Assembly: GCA_028821455.1 (NCBI GenBank)
Contig: JAPPGE010000060.1
Coordinates: forward strand, 1 to 64,000
Length of the DNA: 64,000 bases
Source: a bacterium
GTDB taxonomy: Bacteria > Pseudomonadota > Alphaproteobacteria > SP197
Reading direction: 5' to 3'
Shown here: piece after piece, positions 47,665 to 56,368 of the stretch
Position numbering within the stretch: position 1 is the first letter of the stretch
Layout: each line of letters starts with the position of its first letter
Program-made: the position numbers and the translations under genes
The notes under the pieces: model-generated
Seen by the model: the letters and a program-made list of their open reading frames with translations, nothing else
Told to the model about the DNA's origin: nothing
Databases searched by the model: none

Positions 47665-49285
47665 CGAACAGGCGTTCCAGGGATTCGCCGACATGGAGCA
47701 GGTGTGATTCCTTGAAGAGCCCGGCCCACAGCGAAAGACCGCGGGGCACTGTGAAGGTGCGTTCCGACGCCGTTGCATGGCCGAGTTCGAGCCGCCCTTC
47801 GGCCAGCGAGAGTTCCGAACGGGTCGCCAGGTCCTCGAAACCGCATCTCAAGTGCAGACAGGGATGGCCGGTGAAGTTGCTCGCCACCAGCATCGGGCCG
47901 GTCGAGAACGGGCCGACGAGCACGTCGATCTCCATGAACAGCCTGTCCAGGGCCTCCATCACCAGGCGGCGCAGACGGTCGAACTGCACGTGGTCTACCG
48001 CCGAAAGAAAGCGCGCCTTGCGGAATGCGTTGGGCCAGGCGCCCTCGTCCTGGCGTGTCAGCGTGTCGTCGATGTCGTCGAGCGTGAGGTCCTCGAAGGC
48101 AGCCGCGGCTTCCGCATAAAGCACGGCGATCAGGGTGTCGTAGGGAAGATCGGGGAGGCCCACCTCGCGAATCGAAGGGTAGAGCGAACGCACGGCATCC
48201 AGCGCCTGGCGGTCGACGTGCGTCACGTCGTCGCCCTCGTAGGCTTCCGGCAACCAGCCAAAACGCAAACCCTCCGGCGGTTGCGTCGCGTCGTGAAGGA
48301 ACGGCATGTCGATGGAGCCCGGATCCGTCGCGTCGCCGCCGTTGATCGCCGCCAGCACGAAGCCGGTGTCCTCGACGGTGCGGCAGATCGGTCCCACCTT
48401 GTCGAGCGACCAGCACAATGCCATCCCGCCGGTGCGTGACACGCGGCCAAAGGTGGGTCTCAACCCCGTCGTGCCGCAGCGCTCCGAGGGCGAGGTGATG
48501 GAGCCCAGGGTCTCCGTGCCGATGGAAAAGGCGCACAACCCGGCAGCGGTCGCCGCCGCCGAACCGGCGCTCGAACCGCTCGCACCCTCGTTGAGGTTCC
48601 AGGGGTTGCGGGTCTTGCCTCCGAACCAGATATCGCCGTAGGCCAAGGCGCCAACGGTCGATTTGCCCAGCAGCACGGCGCCGGCCTGACGCAGTCTCGT
48701 CACCACTGCGGCATCTCCTGTTGCGATCCGCTCCTGGAAGGGCTCGGCTCCCCAGGTCGTCCGTATCTCCCGCGCATCGAAGAGATCCTTCAGCGCATAG
48801 GGGATGCCGTGAAGCGGCCCCTGCCAGTGGCCGCCTCGCGTCATGGCATCCATGGCATCGGCCTCGGCAAGCGCCCGGTCGCCCGTTACCGTGACGAAAC
48901 ACTCGAGCCGGCCGGCCAGGCGATCGATCCGGTCAAGACAGATTCCGACAAGCCGCCGGCTGGTGAGAGCGCCTGACCGGATCCACCCGGAGAGCGTGTG
49001 AACCGGGGCAAAGGCGATGTCCTCGTCCGATGTGGGGAGCGGCCGCACATCGCGGTCATACCAGACCGGGGGAGGTCCGGACGGCGGCGCCCGGAATCCG
49101 GGCAACCGCGGATCGAACCGGGTGGCAGGCCCAAGATCGTTGGCAAAGACGAGCGCCCTTCGTCTTCTGGCATTCTCGATCTGGGGTGCAAGGTTGTCGC
49201 GCATCAGCGTCCGTTCCGAATCGCTGTAACGCACGCCGAGTACGGTCTCGGCCGCGGCGATGGTGTCGTTGCTGAAGTCGCTCAT
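47630..49285 (-). CDS. Amidase signature-family hydrolase
   Basis: A Ser-cisSer-Lys hydrolase of the GatA/amidase family, 551 residues. The Lys of the triad is in YALKDLFD near residue 155, and the serine-rich loop GASGSSAGSAAATAAG near 229-244 holds the other two. The N-terminal helical extension (first 100 residues) is like AtzF/aryl-amidase types rather than GatA. No gatB or gatC is near, so it is not the tRNA amidotransferase. The start overlaps the stop of the upstream transporter ATPase by one base (TGATG), strongly suggesting it cleaves an amide imported by that transporter. Confidence 0.87.
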   Translation of the reverse strand: MSDFSNDTIAAAETVLGVRYSDSERTLMRDNLAPQIENARRRRALVFANDLGPATRFDPRLPGFRAPPSGPPPVWYDRDVRPLPTSDEDIAFAPVHTLSGWIRSGALTSRRLVGICLDRIDRLAGRLECFVTVTGDRALAEADAMDAMTRGGHWQGPLHGIPYALKDLFDAREIRTTWGAEPFQERIATGDAAVVTRLRQAGAVLLGKSTVGALAYGDIWFGGKTRNPWNLNEGASGSSAGSAAATAAGLCAFSIGTETLGSITSPSERCGTTGLRPTFGRVSRTGGMALCWSLDKVGPICRTVEDTGFVLAAINGGDATDPGSIDMPFLHDATQPPEGLRFGWLPEAYEGDDVTHVDRQALDAVRSLYPSIREVGLPDLPYDTLIAVLYAEAAAAFEDLTLDDIDDTLTRQDEGAWPNAFRKARFLSAVDHVQFDRLRRLVMEALDRLFMEIDVLVGPFSTGPMLVASNFTGHPCLHLRCGFEDLATRSELSLAEGRLELGHATASERTFTVPRGLSLWAGLFKESHLLHVGESLERLFDVHHRRPTLAA

Positions 49286-50103
49286 CACTGCCTCTCTGCC
49301 GGTTGCGCTTTCTTCCCCGATACCTCGGGCGCCGAATCGATCAGCGCGCGGGTGTACGGGGACACCGGTTTGCCGATCACGGTCGCCGTCGCGCCCCTTT
49401 CGACCACCTCTCCTGATTTCATGACGAGGAGATGGTCGCACATGAAGCCGACAACCGGGAGATCGTGGGTCACGAGAATGAGGGAGAAACCATAGCGCCG
49501 TCGAAGATCCTTGAAGAGGTTCAGGACCTGTGCCTGGACCGAAACGTCGAGGGCGGACGTCGGCTCATCGAGCAGCAGGAGATCCGGCCTGACCGCCAGC
49601 GCGCGGGCGATGGCGGCGCGCTGCCGCTGGCCTCCGGAGAGTTCGTGCGGCAGTGCGCGCTCAAGATCGGGATCAAGACCGACGTCGTCGAGCAGGCGCC
49701 TGACCTCCTCCCTGACCCCCTGACGCCGGTGTTCTCCCAGGAGTTCGAAACCCAGGCCGATCGACGAACCGATGGAGAACCGCGGATTGAACGTCGCATA
49801 GGGATCCTGGAACACCGGCTGGACGCGCCGCCGCAGATCCTTCAGAGCCGTGCCGGACAGCGTGGCGACCTCGGCGCCGTCGAACGCGACATTCCCCGAA
49901 TCATAGGGCGTGAGGCGAAGGATGACGCGCAACAGGGTTGACTTGCCGGACCCCGACTCGCCGACGATGCCCAGGGTCTGGTTCTTCGCCAGACTGAAGG
50001 AGACTTCATTCAGGGCCCGGACATCGCCGCCCCGGCGCAGGAGGCCGCGGCCACGAAAGGTCGTGGAGAGTTTCCGTGCAACGAGCAGCATCGCGTCAGG
50101 CAT
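49285..50103 (-). CDS. Oligopeptide/dipeptide ABC transporter ATPase (DppF-like)
   Basis: The second ATP-binding subunit of a peptide/nickel/opine-type importer, cytosolic face of the membrane, 272 residues. Walker A GESGSGKST is near residue 45, the Q-loop is VFQDPYATFNPR, the signature is LSGGQRQR, and Walker B (LLLLDEP) is followed by TSALDVSVQAQ. The SPYTRALI segment near the end is typical of this subfamily; the Cys-rich C-terminal domain of DppD types is absent. Starts at 50103 or 50091 are both possible; the first overlaps the dppD-like stop by 8 bases. Confidence 0.92.
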   Translation of the reverse strand: MPDAMLLVARKLSTTFRGRGLLRRGGDVRALNEVSFSLAKNQTLGIVGESGSGKSTLLRVILRLTPYDSGNVAFDGAEVATLSGTALKDLRRRVQPVFQDPYATFNPRFSIGSSIGLGFELLGEHRRQGVREEVRRLLDDVGLDPDLERALPHELSGGQRQRAAIARALAVRPDLLLLDEPTSALDVSVQAQVLNLFKDLRRRYGFSLILVTHDLPVVGFMCDHLLVMKSGEVVERGATATVIGKPVSPYTRALIDSAPEVSGKKAQPAERQ

Positions 50104-51070
50104 ACCAGCAGCGAACGGCATGATCACCGTCCGCCGTCTCGAGGCGCGGCGCCTCCCCGCAGGCCGTACCGGCGTCGGGGCATCGCTCGCGGAACCGGCA
50201 TCCGCGGATCTCCTCGTGGGGCCGGGGGATCCTTCCCGGGATCGTCGGCAGCCTCTCCGGATTGCCGGCAAGGCGCGGCGCGGCGCCGATGAGCGCCCGT
50301 GTGTAGGGATGACGGGTGTGACTGAAGATGGCGTCCTTCGTCCCGCTCTCGACGATCTCGCCGGCATACATGACGTAGATCCTGTCGCAGAAGCTGGAGA
50401 CCAGCGCCAGATCGTGGGAGATGAAGAGAAAGCTGGCTCCGGTGGCATCCCGCAGTTCACCGATGAGATCAATGATCTCCGCCTGGATGGTGACGTCGAG
50501 AGCCGTCGTCGGTTCGTCCGCAAGGATGAGCGGCGGCTCCATCGAGAGCGCCATGGCTGTCAAGGCTCTTTGCTGCATGCCTCCGGAGAACTGGTGCGGA
50601 TAATCAACCGCTCGACGCCTTGCATCGGGAATGTGCACGCGTTCGAGAAGGTCCCCGACAACACTCGCGATGCGCCGCCGCCGCAATCCGCCATGCACCT
50701 GCAGCGGTTCGCCGACCTGCCAGCCGATCGTCTTCACCGGATTGAGCGCATGAAGAGCGTCCTGGGGAATGAGCGCGATGTCCCTGCCACGCACGCGTGC
50801 CGGATCATCGCCATCGAGAAGGTCGCGACCGCGGAACCGGACGCGACCGGAGACCACGTCCATGCGATCGGGAAGCAGGCCGATCAGCGACTTGGCGGTC
50901 ATGGTCTTGCCACTGCCCGATTCGCCGATGAGACCGACGATCTCGCCGGCATTCACGTGGAACGACACATCCCGGGCAATGCTTGCCGGCGGCCGGTGGC
51001 GGTGGCGGAGCACGATGGTGAGGCCTTCGACCTCGAGAAGGCTCTCGGGTGCGAGGCCGGAATCAGTCAT
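50096..51070 (-). CDS. Oligopeptide/dipeptide ABC transporter ATPase (DppD-like)
   Basis: The first ATP-binding subunit, 324 residues from ATG at 51070. Walker A is GESGSGKTM, signature FSGGMQQR, Walker B LILADEPTTALD. The oligopeptide-type C-terminal domain with cysteine ligands for a possible 4Fe-4S cluster is visible: GCRFRERCPDAGTACGEAP. The HPYTRALIGAAP motif precedes it. It overlaps the dppC-like stop by 8 bases. Confidence 0.92.
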   Translation of the reverse strand: MTDSGLAPESLLEVEGLTIVLRHRHRPPASIARDVSFHVNAGEIVGLIGESGSGKTMTAKSLIGLLPDRMDVVSGRVRFRGRDLLDGDDPARVRGRDIALIPQDALHALNPVKTIGWQVGEPLQVHGGLRRRRIASVVGDLLERVHIPDARRRAVDYPHQFSGGMQQRALTAMALSMEPPLILADEPTTALDVTIQAEIIDLIGELRDATGASFLFISHDLALVSSFCDRIYVMYAGEIVESGTKDAIFSHTRHPYTRALIGAAPRLAGNPERLPTIPGRIPRPHEEIRGCRFRERCPDAGTACGEAPRLETADGDHAVRCWYA

Positions 51071-51890
51071 GGAGTTTCGGGTCGAGCACGTCGCGCAACC
51101 CGTCACCCAGGAGATTGAAACTGAACACCGTGATGAAGAGAGCGGCGCCGGGCGCCAGACTGATCCACGGCGCCTGGTCGATGAAGCCGCGTCCGGTGTT
51201 GATCATGTTGCCCCACGACGGCTCCGGAGGCTGGGCGCCCAGACCGAGGAACGACAGCGCCGATTCGAGAAGCACGGCATAGGAGAAGGCAACGGCCGCC
51301 TCGACCAGGACCGGACCGATGACATTGGGCAGGATCTCGCGGGTAACGAGGCGCAAGGGGCCCACTCCAAGGCAAATCGCCGCCTCGAGAAAGGGCTGGC
51401 GCTGCACCGTCTGCGCCACGGCTCGGGTCAGCCGCGCGAAACCGGGGATGAAGATGATGCCGATCGCGAGCATCGCATTGAGGACGGACGTCCCCAGGTT
51501 GGCCATGAGGATGACGGCCAGAAGGATCGCCGGAAAGCAGAAGACGATCTCCATGAAGCGCATCAGGACGGAGTCGACAGCGCCCCCGAAGTGGGCCGCC
51601 AGAACCCCGATGAGAACGCCCCCGGTGGCGCCGATGGCGACAGCGACGAGACCGACGACGATCGAAACACGCGAAGCGTGGATGACCCGCGACAGGATGT
51701 CGCGTCCCAGTTCGTCGGTGCCCAGGAGGTGGTTCTCGCCGGGGCCCTGCAGCATGACGAGAACATCGAGCTCGAAGGGATCGTAGGGGGCGATGACGGG
51801 AGCAAGGGCGGCTGCCAGAAACACCAACGCCACCACCGGCAGGGTCACGGCAACGAGACCGTAGCGCCGCCAGTTCAACTGCCGGATCAT
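51063..51890 (-). CDS. Peptide/nickel-type ABC transporter permease (DppC-like)
   Basis: An inner-membrane permease, 275 residues. It has an N-terminal helix (RYGLVAVTLPVVALVFLAAALAPVI), then the LLGTDELGRDILSRVIHASRVS region diagnostic of DppC/OppC. The five-helix permease domain carries the EAA loop (EAAICLGVGPLRLVTREILPNVIGP) that contacts the ATPases. The C-terminal FNLLGDGLRDVLDPKL is standard. ATG overlaps the dppB-like stop (ATGA). Confidence 0.93.
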   Translation of the reverse strand: MIRQLNWRRYGLVAVTLPVVALVFLAAALAPVIAPYDPFELDVLVMLQGPGENHLLGTDELGRDILSRVIHASRVSIVVGLVAVAIGATGGVLIGVLAAHFGGAVDSVLMRFMEIVFCFPAILLAVILMANLGTSVLNAMLAIGIIFIPGFARLTRAVAQTVQRQPFLEAAICLGVGPLRLVTREILPNVIGPVLVEAAVAFSYAVLLESALSFLGLGAQPPEPSWGNMINTGRGFIDQAPWISLAPGAALFITVFSFNLLGDGLRDVLDPKLHD

Positions 51891-52843
51891 GATCCGTGTC
51901 CGGTGCGGACCTGGCGCGGGTCAATCACCTGGGCTGCCAGATCGACGATGAGATTGACGATGAGAACGATGACGGTGACCGTCATGGCCGCCGCCAGGAG
52001 CACCGGATAGTCGCGGTTGATGATTCCCACAAGGACGAGGGAACCGATTCCCGGAATGCGGAACACGTCCTCGATGATGACGACGCTGCCGACAAGGAAA
52101 CCGAACTCGACGGCGCTGACGGTGAAGAACGGGATGAGGGCGTTGCGCAGCACGTGGAAACTGACGAGGCGCAGGTCGCCGACCCCCTTGGAGCGTGCCG
52201 TCTCGATGAAATTCGAGGACATCACCTCGATCACCGCGGTGCGCATGATGCGGATGAGGAGGCCCGACGAGACGACCCCAAGAGCGATGCACGGAAGCAG
52301 CATGCGCTCGAGATTGCCTGCCGGATCCTCGCCAAACGGAATGTAGCCGCCGGTGGGCAACCAGCCCATCTTGAGCGAGAAAAACCAGATCAACAGCGTG
52401 GCCAGCCAGAAGTTCGGCGTCGAGCCGAAGAGGGTGGCCAGTGTCGTCACCACTCCGTCGGTGCCGGTCTGGTGGCGGAATCCGGCCACCACACCCAGGG
52501 GAATCGCGAGCACGATGGCCACCACGAAGGCCATGCCTGCCAGCTGCAGGGTGACGGGAATGCGTTTCCTCACCTCCGGGCCGACGGGCACGGCATTCTG
52601 GAACGACGTGCCGAAATCACCCTGCAGCGCCTTGCCTGCCCACTCCACGTACTGGACGGCAAGAGGCCGGTCGAGACCGTGCTGATGCTCGAAACGCTTG
52701 AGGGCCTGGGGCGTGGCGTGGATACCAAGCGCTGACAGCGCCGCCGAACCGGGAACGACGTTGACGGCGACGAACAGGATGGCCGACGCCACGATCAGCG
52801 TCGGAATGAAGGAGGCAAGCCTCCAGAAGACAAGCGCCAGCAT
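51887..52843 (-). CDS. Peptide/nickel-type ABC transporter permease (DppB-like)
   Basis: The partner permease, 318 residues from ATG at 52843; an ATG at 52882 would add 13 polar residues before the first helix. It has the DppB-type first helix and long periplasmic loop (LGLDRPLA-like HGLDRPLAVQYVEW), GDFGTSFQNAVPV, and the EAA loop near ETARSKGVGDLRLVSFHVLRNALIP. The C-terminal FRIPGIGSLVLVGIINRDYPV is diagnostic. It follows the binding protein gene by 58 bases. Confidence 0.93.
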   Translation of the reverse strand: MLALVFWRLASFIPTLIVASAILFVAVNVVPGSAALSALGIHATPQALKRFEHQHGLDRPLAVQYVEWAGKALQGDFGTSFQNAVPVGPEVRKRIPVTLQLAGMAFVVAIVLAIPLGVVAGFRHQTGTDGVVTTLATLFGSTPNFWLATLLIWFFSLKMGWLPTGGYIPFGEDPAGNLERMLLPCIALGVVSSGLLIRIMRTAVIEVMSSNFIETARSKGVGDLRLVSFHVLRNALIPFFTVSAVEFGFLVGSVVIIEDVFRIPGIGSLVLVGIINRDYPVLLAAAMTVTVIVLIVNLIVDLAAQVIDPRQVRTGHGS

Positions 52844-52901
52844 CGTCAGGTGCACCCGGTGCCGACTCGAATGAGCCGGCACCGGAGCGCAGGGTCTGGT
52901 G

Positions 52902-54434
52902 TTACTCCAGCCAGGCGTCCTTCAGGGTCTTGAGGAACCCGGTCCGCATCGGCTTGAAGTTCTTCAGGCTGTCGCTGTGCGCCGTCAGCACCCAGCCGTT
53001 CACCACGGGAATGACGTCCATGGTCTCGAGAGAGAGCTGCTGCTGTTCGAGATAGAGGGCCTTGCGCTCCTCGACGGTGACGGCCGACTTGGCTGCCAGC
53101 ATGAGATCGTCCATCTCCTGCGAACCGCCGAGTTGCACGTTGACGGCGGATGTCGTGGCGTAGGTGTTGGTCACGAAGTCATCCGGATCCGCCAAAGGCG
53201 ACAGCCAGTACATCACGGTGAGATCGAAGTTGGAGGGGCCCCAGACCTCGTCCCAGTAGCGCGGCACCTCCATGGTGTCGATCGTCGCATTGAAGCCGAT
53301 CTGCGCCAGGTTGGCCTGGATGATCGGCGCCATCGACATCATCGGGGGCCATGACGACACCATGGTGAGCGAGAGCGGCGTTCCGTCCGCGACCCCGGCC
53401 TCGGCCATCAGCGCCTTCGCCTTCTCGATGTCGCCTTGGGGGGCAAACTCGGCGAGGTCCGCATAGCCCCAGTTCCACTGGGGGATCACCCCGCCCAGAA
53501 TGGCTGTGGCCTGACCGTAGAACGCGCCCTGCACGATCGCCGCCCGGTTGAGGGCGTGGGCGATGGCCCGGCGCACAAGAGGGTTGCCCAGGGGTTCACG
53601 GGTGTGGTTCGGCACCATCCAGAAGTAGCGGGATCCCTCGATCGCCGCATCGACCATGTTGTCCTGCGAGACGATGGCGCTCCAGTCCTTGGGGGGCACC
53701 TCGTTGGAGAAGTGGATCTCGCCGGACTTCAGCCCGTTAGACAGCGCCGTCGGGTCCGAGATGATCCGGTAGACCATGCCATCGAAATAGGGCCGACCCT
53801 CCTCGTAGTAGTCCTCGTTCTTCTCGAAGACGATCGAATCGCGGGGTGTGTATGAGACAAACTTGAATGGTCCGCTGCCGACCGGATGGGCGTTGAGATC
53901 CCAGTCCGATTCAACGAGATCCTTCGGCACGATCGATGAACCGGGGAAGGCCATGTAGATCTCGAATGGCCCCGTCACCCGGTTGAGCCGGAACTCGACC
54001 GTCAGGTCGTCCACCGCCACGACTTCCGCGATGGTCTCGATCTGTGAACTGTAGGCGTAGCCCGAGTCCGGGGCGAGAATGCGCTCGAACGAAAAGACGA
54101 CATCCTCGGCGGTCAGCGCCTCGCCGTTGTGGAACGTCAGGCCCTCGCGCAGGGTGAACGTCCATGACAGCCCATCCTCTGCCTGGGACCAGGATTCGGC
54201 GATCCCGGCATAGGGCTTGGCATTCTCGTCCAGGTTGAGCAGTGTCGAATAGACCTGCTCGATCACCACGTGGGACATGCCACTGGGACCGCGGGCCGGA
54301 TCGAATCCTCCCGGATCGGCCGAGAACGCTGCCACCAGCGTGCCACCGTAGGTCTCTTCCGCCGCTGCAGGACAAGCGAGTCCCGCCGCGGCAACAACCG
54401 CCGCACAATGCAGCATCCATCTCCTGATTTGCAT
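52902..54434 (-). CDS. Family 5 ABC transporter substrate-binding protein (DppA-like)
   Basis: The periplasmic binding protein of the importer, 510 residues. The signal peptide is clear (basic MQIRRW, hydrophobic AAVVAAAGLA, cleavage after CPAAAEE-like sequence near residue 26). The SBP_bac_5 domain follows, with GFDPARGPSG, the LREGLTFHNGEALTAEDVVFSFER block near residue 90 and a second lobe. The ligand is unknown; together with the downstream amidase an amide or peptide-like compound is likely. A GGAGGA ribosome site lies 11 bases before ATG. It is the first gene of the transporter-amidase-maf-aroE run. Confidence 0.92.
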   Translation of the reverse strand: MQIRRWMLHCAAVVAAAGLACPAAAEETYGGTLVAAFSADPGGFDPARGPSGMSHVVIEQVYSTLLNLDENAKPYAGIAESWSQAEDGLSWTFTLREGLTFHNGEALTAEDVVFSFERILAPDSGYAYSSQIETIAEVVAVDDLTVEFRLNRVTGPFEIYMAFPGSSIVPKDLVESDWDLNAHPVGSGPFKFVSYTPRDSIVFEKNEDYYEEGRPYFDGMVYRIISDPTALSNGLKSGEIHFSNEVPPKDWSAIVSQDNMVDAAIEGSRYFWMVPNHTREPLGNPLVRRAIAHALNRAAIVQGAFYGQATAILGGVIPQWNWGYADLAEFAPQGDIEKAKALMAEAGVADGTPLSLTMVSSWPPMMSMAPIIQANLAQIGFNATIDTMEVPRYWDEVWGPSNFDLTVMYWLSPLADPDDFVTNTYATTSAVNVQLGGSQEMDDLMLAAKSAVTVEERKALYLEQQQLSLETMDVIPVVNGWVLTAHSDSLKNFKPMRTGFLKTLKDAWLE

Positions 54435-54622
54435 GGTTCCGGTATCCTCCTCAATAAATGGAGCGGCTCTCCAAATGGCCGCTTCCAGAACGCCGCGGAT
54501 GTTATCGCGCGTCGCCCGACCGCACAAACGTCATCACCACGGTATCGGAGATCGTTCGGGCGAGCACCTGACATCGATCAACGCGGGATGCAGGTTCCGG
54601 GCAGCTGTGCCAAGGTGGTGGC

Positions 54623-55309
54623 ATGTGCGGCCGCTTCACACAGCGCTTCGGCTGGCGCGAGCTCCACGAGTTGCTCGACCTCATCGGATCACCGGCGAAC
54701 CTGGCGCCACGCTACAACGTGGCGCCGGGACAGCAGGTCGCGACCGTGCGCGCTGAAGATGGCGGGCGGCGCCTCGCCATGATACGCTGGGGCCTGATTC
54801 CCTCATGGGCGAAGGAACCCGGCATGGGCTACCGGTTGATCAACGCCCGCTCGGAGACAGCGCGGACGAAACCGTCCTTCCGTTCGGCCTGGCGGTCGCG
54901 CCGCTGCCTGATTCCGGCCGACGGATTCTACGAATGGACGGGGGAGAAGAAGGCGAGGCAGCCCTGGCTGATCACGATGAAGGAGGGTGGCGTCTTCTGC
55001 TTCGCCGGCCTGTGGGAGCGCTGGAGAGTGCCGGCTGGTCTGGAACTCAGGGGGTCGATGGTCGACTTGCGGGAGGGCGACGCGCTGGACACCTGCACGA
55101 TCCTGACGACAGCAGCCAACGCGGACATCTCGCGGTTGCACCACCGCATGCCGGTGGTCCTGCCAATCGAGGCCTATGCGCCGTGGCTTGCCGGAGATGA
55201 CATGCCCCTCGGTCCCTCACCGCCGGACGCGATGACCTTTCACCCGGTGAGTCCGCTGGTCAACAAGGCCGCCAACGATGACCCCCGCTGTGTCGAGCCT
55301 CTCGCCTGA
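54623..55309 (+). CDS. yedK: HMCES/YedK-type abasic-site shield protein (SRAP domain)
   Basis: Forms a stable DNA-protein crosslink with abasic sites in single-stranded DNA to protect them. The catalytic residues are all present: Cys2 directly after Met (MCGRFTQ), Asn32 in RYNVAPGQ, Asn74/Arg76 (INARSET), Glu104 (GFYEW) and His173/His174 (LHHRMPVVL). The 228-residue length is normal for bacterial SRAP proteins. It is divergent from the transporter operon and stands alone. In other bacteria it is not always damage-inducible; no LexA box was seen here. Confidence 0.93.
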   Translation: MCGRFTQRFGWRELHELLDLIGSPANLAPRYNVAPGQQVATVRAEDGGRRLAMIRWGLIPSWAKEPGMGYRLINARSETARTKPSFRSAWRSRRCLIPADGFYEWTGEKKARQPWLITMKEGGVFCFAGLWERWRVPAGLELRGSMVDLREGDALDTCTILTTAANADISRLHHRMPVVLPIEAYAPWLAGDDMPLGPSPPDAMTFHPVSPLVNKAANDDPRCVEPLA

Positions 55310-55454
55310 GAGCGAGCCCATGAACACGGTGCACCCTGATTCCAGCTCACCACACGCCCACCTTGGAACGACATGTCGTCATGCCGTTCGTGCAGTGACC
55401 GTGGCATCACTGATGCGTACCCCGGTGTACCGGATGATGGCATGATCATCCGTC

Positions 55455-55901
55455 GTGGGTGGAAGACGGGGAGGGCAAGGGCTGATTGAGGTCTCCCTTG
55501 TTCCGGCGGCCCTCGTCGTGATTGCGGCGATTGAGGACCTGCGCCGGCAACGGATCCCCGATCCCGTCGTGCTGGCGATCGCTGCCACCTCGCCGCTCGT
55601 CGCTGTCCTTGGCGGAGACCGGGATATTGCCTGGCACCTTGCCTGCGGTGGCGGCGTTCTCGTCATCGGCCTTGCTCTCGCATGGGTCGGATGGCTCGGA
55701 GCCGGGGACGCGAAACTGATGGCGGCCGTCTCCTGCTGGACGGGTTTCGGCGGTCTCGTCCCCTTCCTGTGCGCCACGGCACTCTCCGGCGCTCTCATCG
55801 CCCTGGCGCTCCTCATTGCCGGTCGTCGGCACCGCGGCATGCCCTTCGCTCCGGCCATCGCCATCGGTACGCTCGTCGCCTTCCTTGTCCCCGGAGCCTG
55901 A
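55455..55901 (+). CDS. Prepilin peptidase, CpaA/TadV-like (A24 family)
   Basis: A small integral-membrane aspartic peptidase that removes prepilin leader peptides, 148 residues with GTG start. Both catalytic aspartates are visible: one in IEDLRRQRIPDP (about residue 27) and one in the GxGD-type GAGDAKLMAAV (about residue 84). Four to five membrane helices match the short CpaA type without methyltransferase domain. No pilin, cpaB or cpaF gene is near, so its substrate must be encoded elsewhere. Confidence 0.85.
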   Translation: MGGRRGGQGLIEVSLVPAALVVIAAIEDLRRQRIPDPVVLAIAATSPLVAVLGGDRDIAWHLACGGGVLVIGLALAWVGWLGAGDAKLMAAVSCWTGFGGLVPFLCATALSGALIALALLIAGRRHRGMPFAPAIAIGTLVAFLVPGA

Positions 55902-56310
55902 CAGTTCCGGTGAAAATCCGCCAGGTTCCGCACGAGCAACGCGAGGACCGGCTCGCGGAATCGTTGCATGACATTGCCAGGACAGCAGACGCCGGGTTGT
56001 CGCGATCGTTGACCGGCAGGGCCGGGTCGAATGCGATGGATCCGGTGAAGTCGCTTGCCTTGGCGCCCCGATCCCTCAGTCTTTCCCTTCCCCGAGGTCG
56101 CAAAAGCCCTTCTGCCGGCCTTCCATCTGAAATCCCCTGAACACTCTCGTGCGCCAGATCTGCCGTCGTCAGGAATCGCCGGCCGGCGCCGCCGCTGCCC
56201 CTGGGGTTGAACCCTCGCTGCAGCGTCGCCCGAGGAATGAACGGGGCAAATGACGGCACCCGACTCCCACGCTACCAAGGCGCAGGACAGTCTCTCGGAA
56301 GTGTTGGTGA
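55902..56310. other. Intergenic stretch, about 410 bases, no recognised gene
   Basis: Frames on the minus strand (for example within 55813-56259) give Arg/Gly/Pro-rich text with no domain. No promoter or repeat stands out other than the hairpin beginning at 56311. Confidence 0.45.
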
Positions 56311-56344
56311 GGTGAGTCCGGCTAGAGAATGTGCCGGACTCACC
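56311..56344 (-). terminator. Strong 12-bp hairpin downstream of the binding-protein gene
   Basis: GGTGAGTCCGGC (56311-56322) and GCCGGACTCACC (56333-56344) are perfect complements around a 10-base loop. The hairpin sits 25 bases after the stop of the minus-strand gene ending at 56369. There is no T-run, so it may act as a transcript 3'-end stabiliser or Rho-assisted stop rather than a classic terminator. Confidence 0.6.
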
Positions 56345-56368
56345 CCGATTGTCGCGGTGCGGATCAGG

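Noticed and set aside
47301-48902. A 533-residue minus-strand frame through the amidase and maf region
   Set aside because: Wrong frame of the real amidase gene; the translation is Arg/Gly-rich with no motif.
47630-49285. GatA subunit of the tRNA amidotransferase
   Set aside because: No gatB/gatC nearby, a long N-terminal extension, and coupling to a transporter operon.
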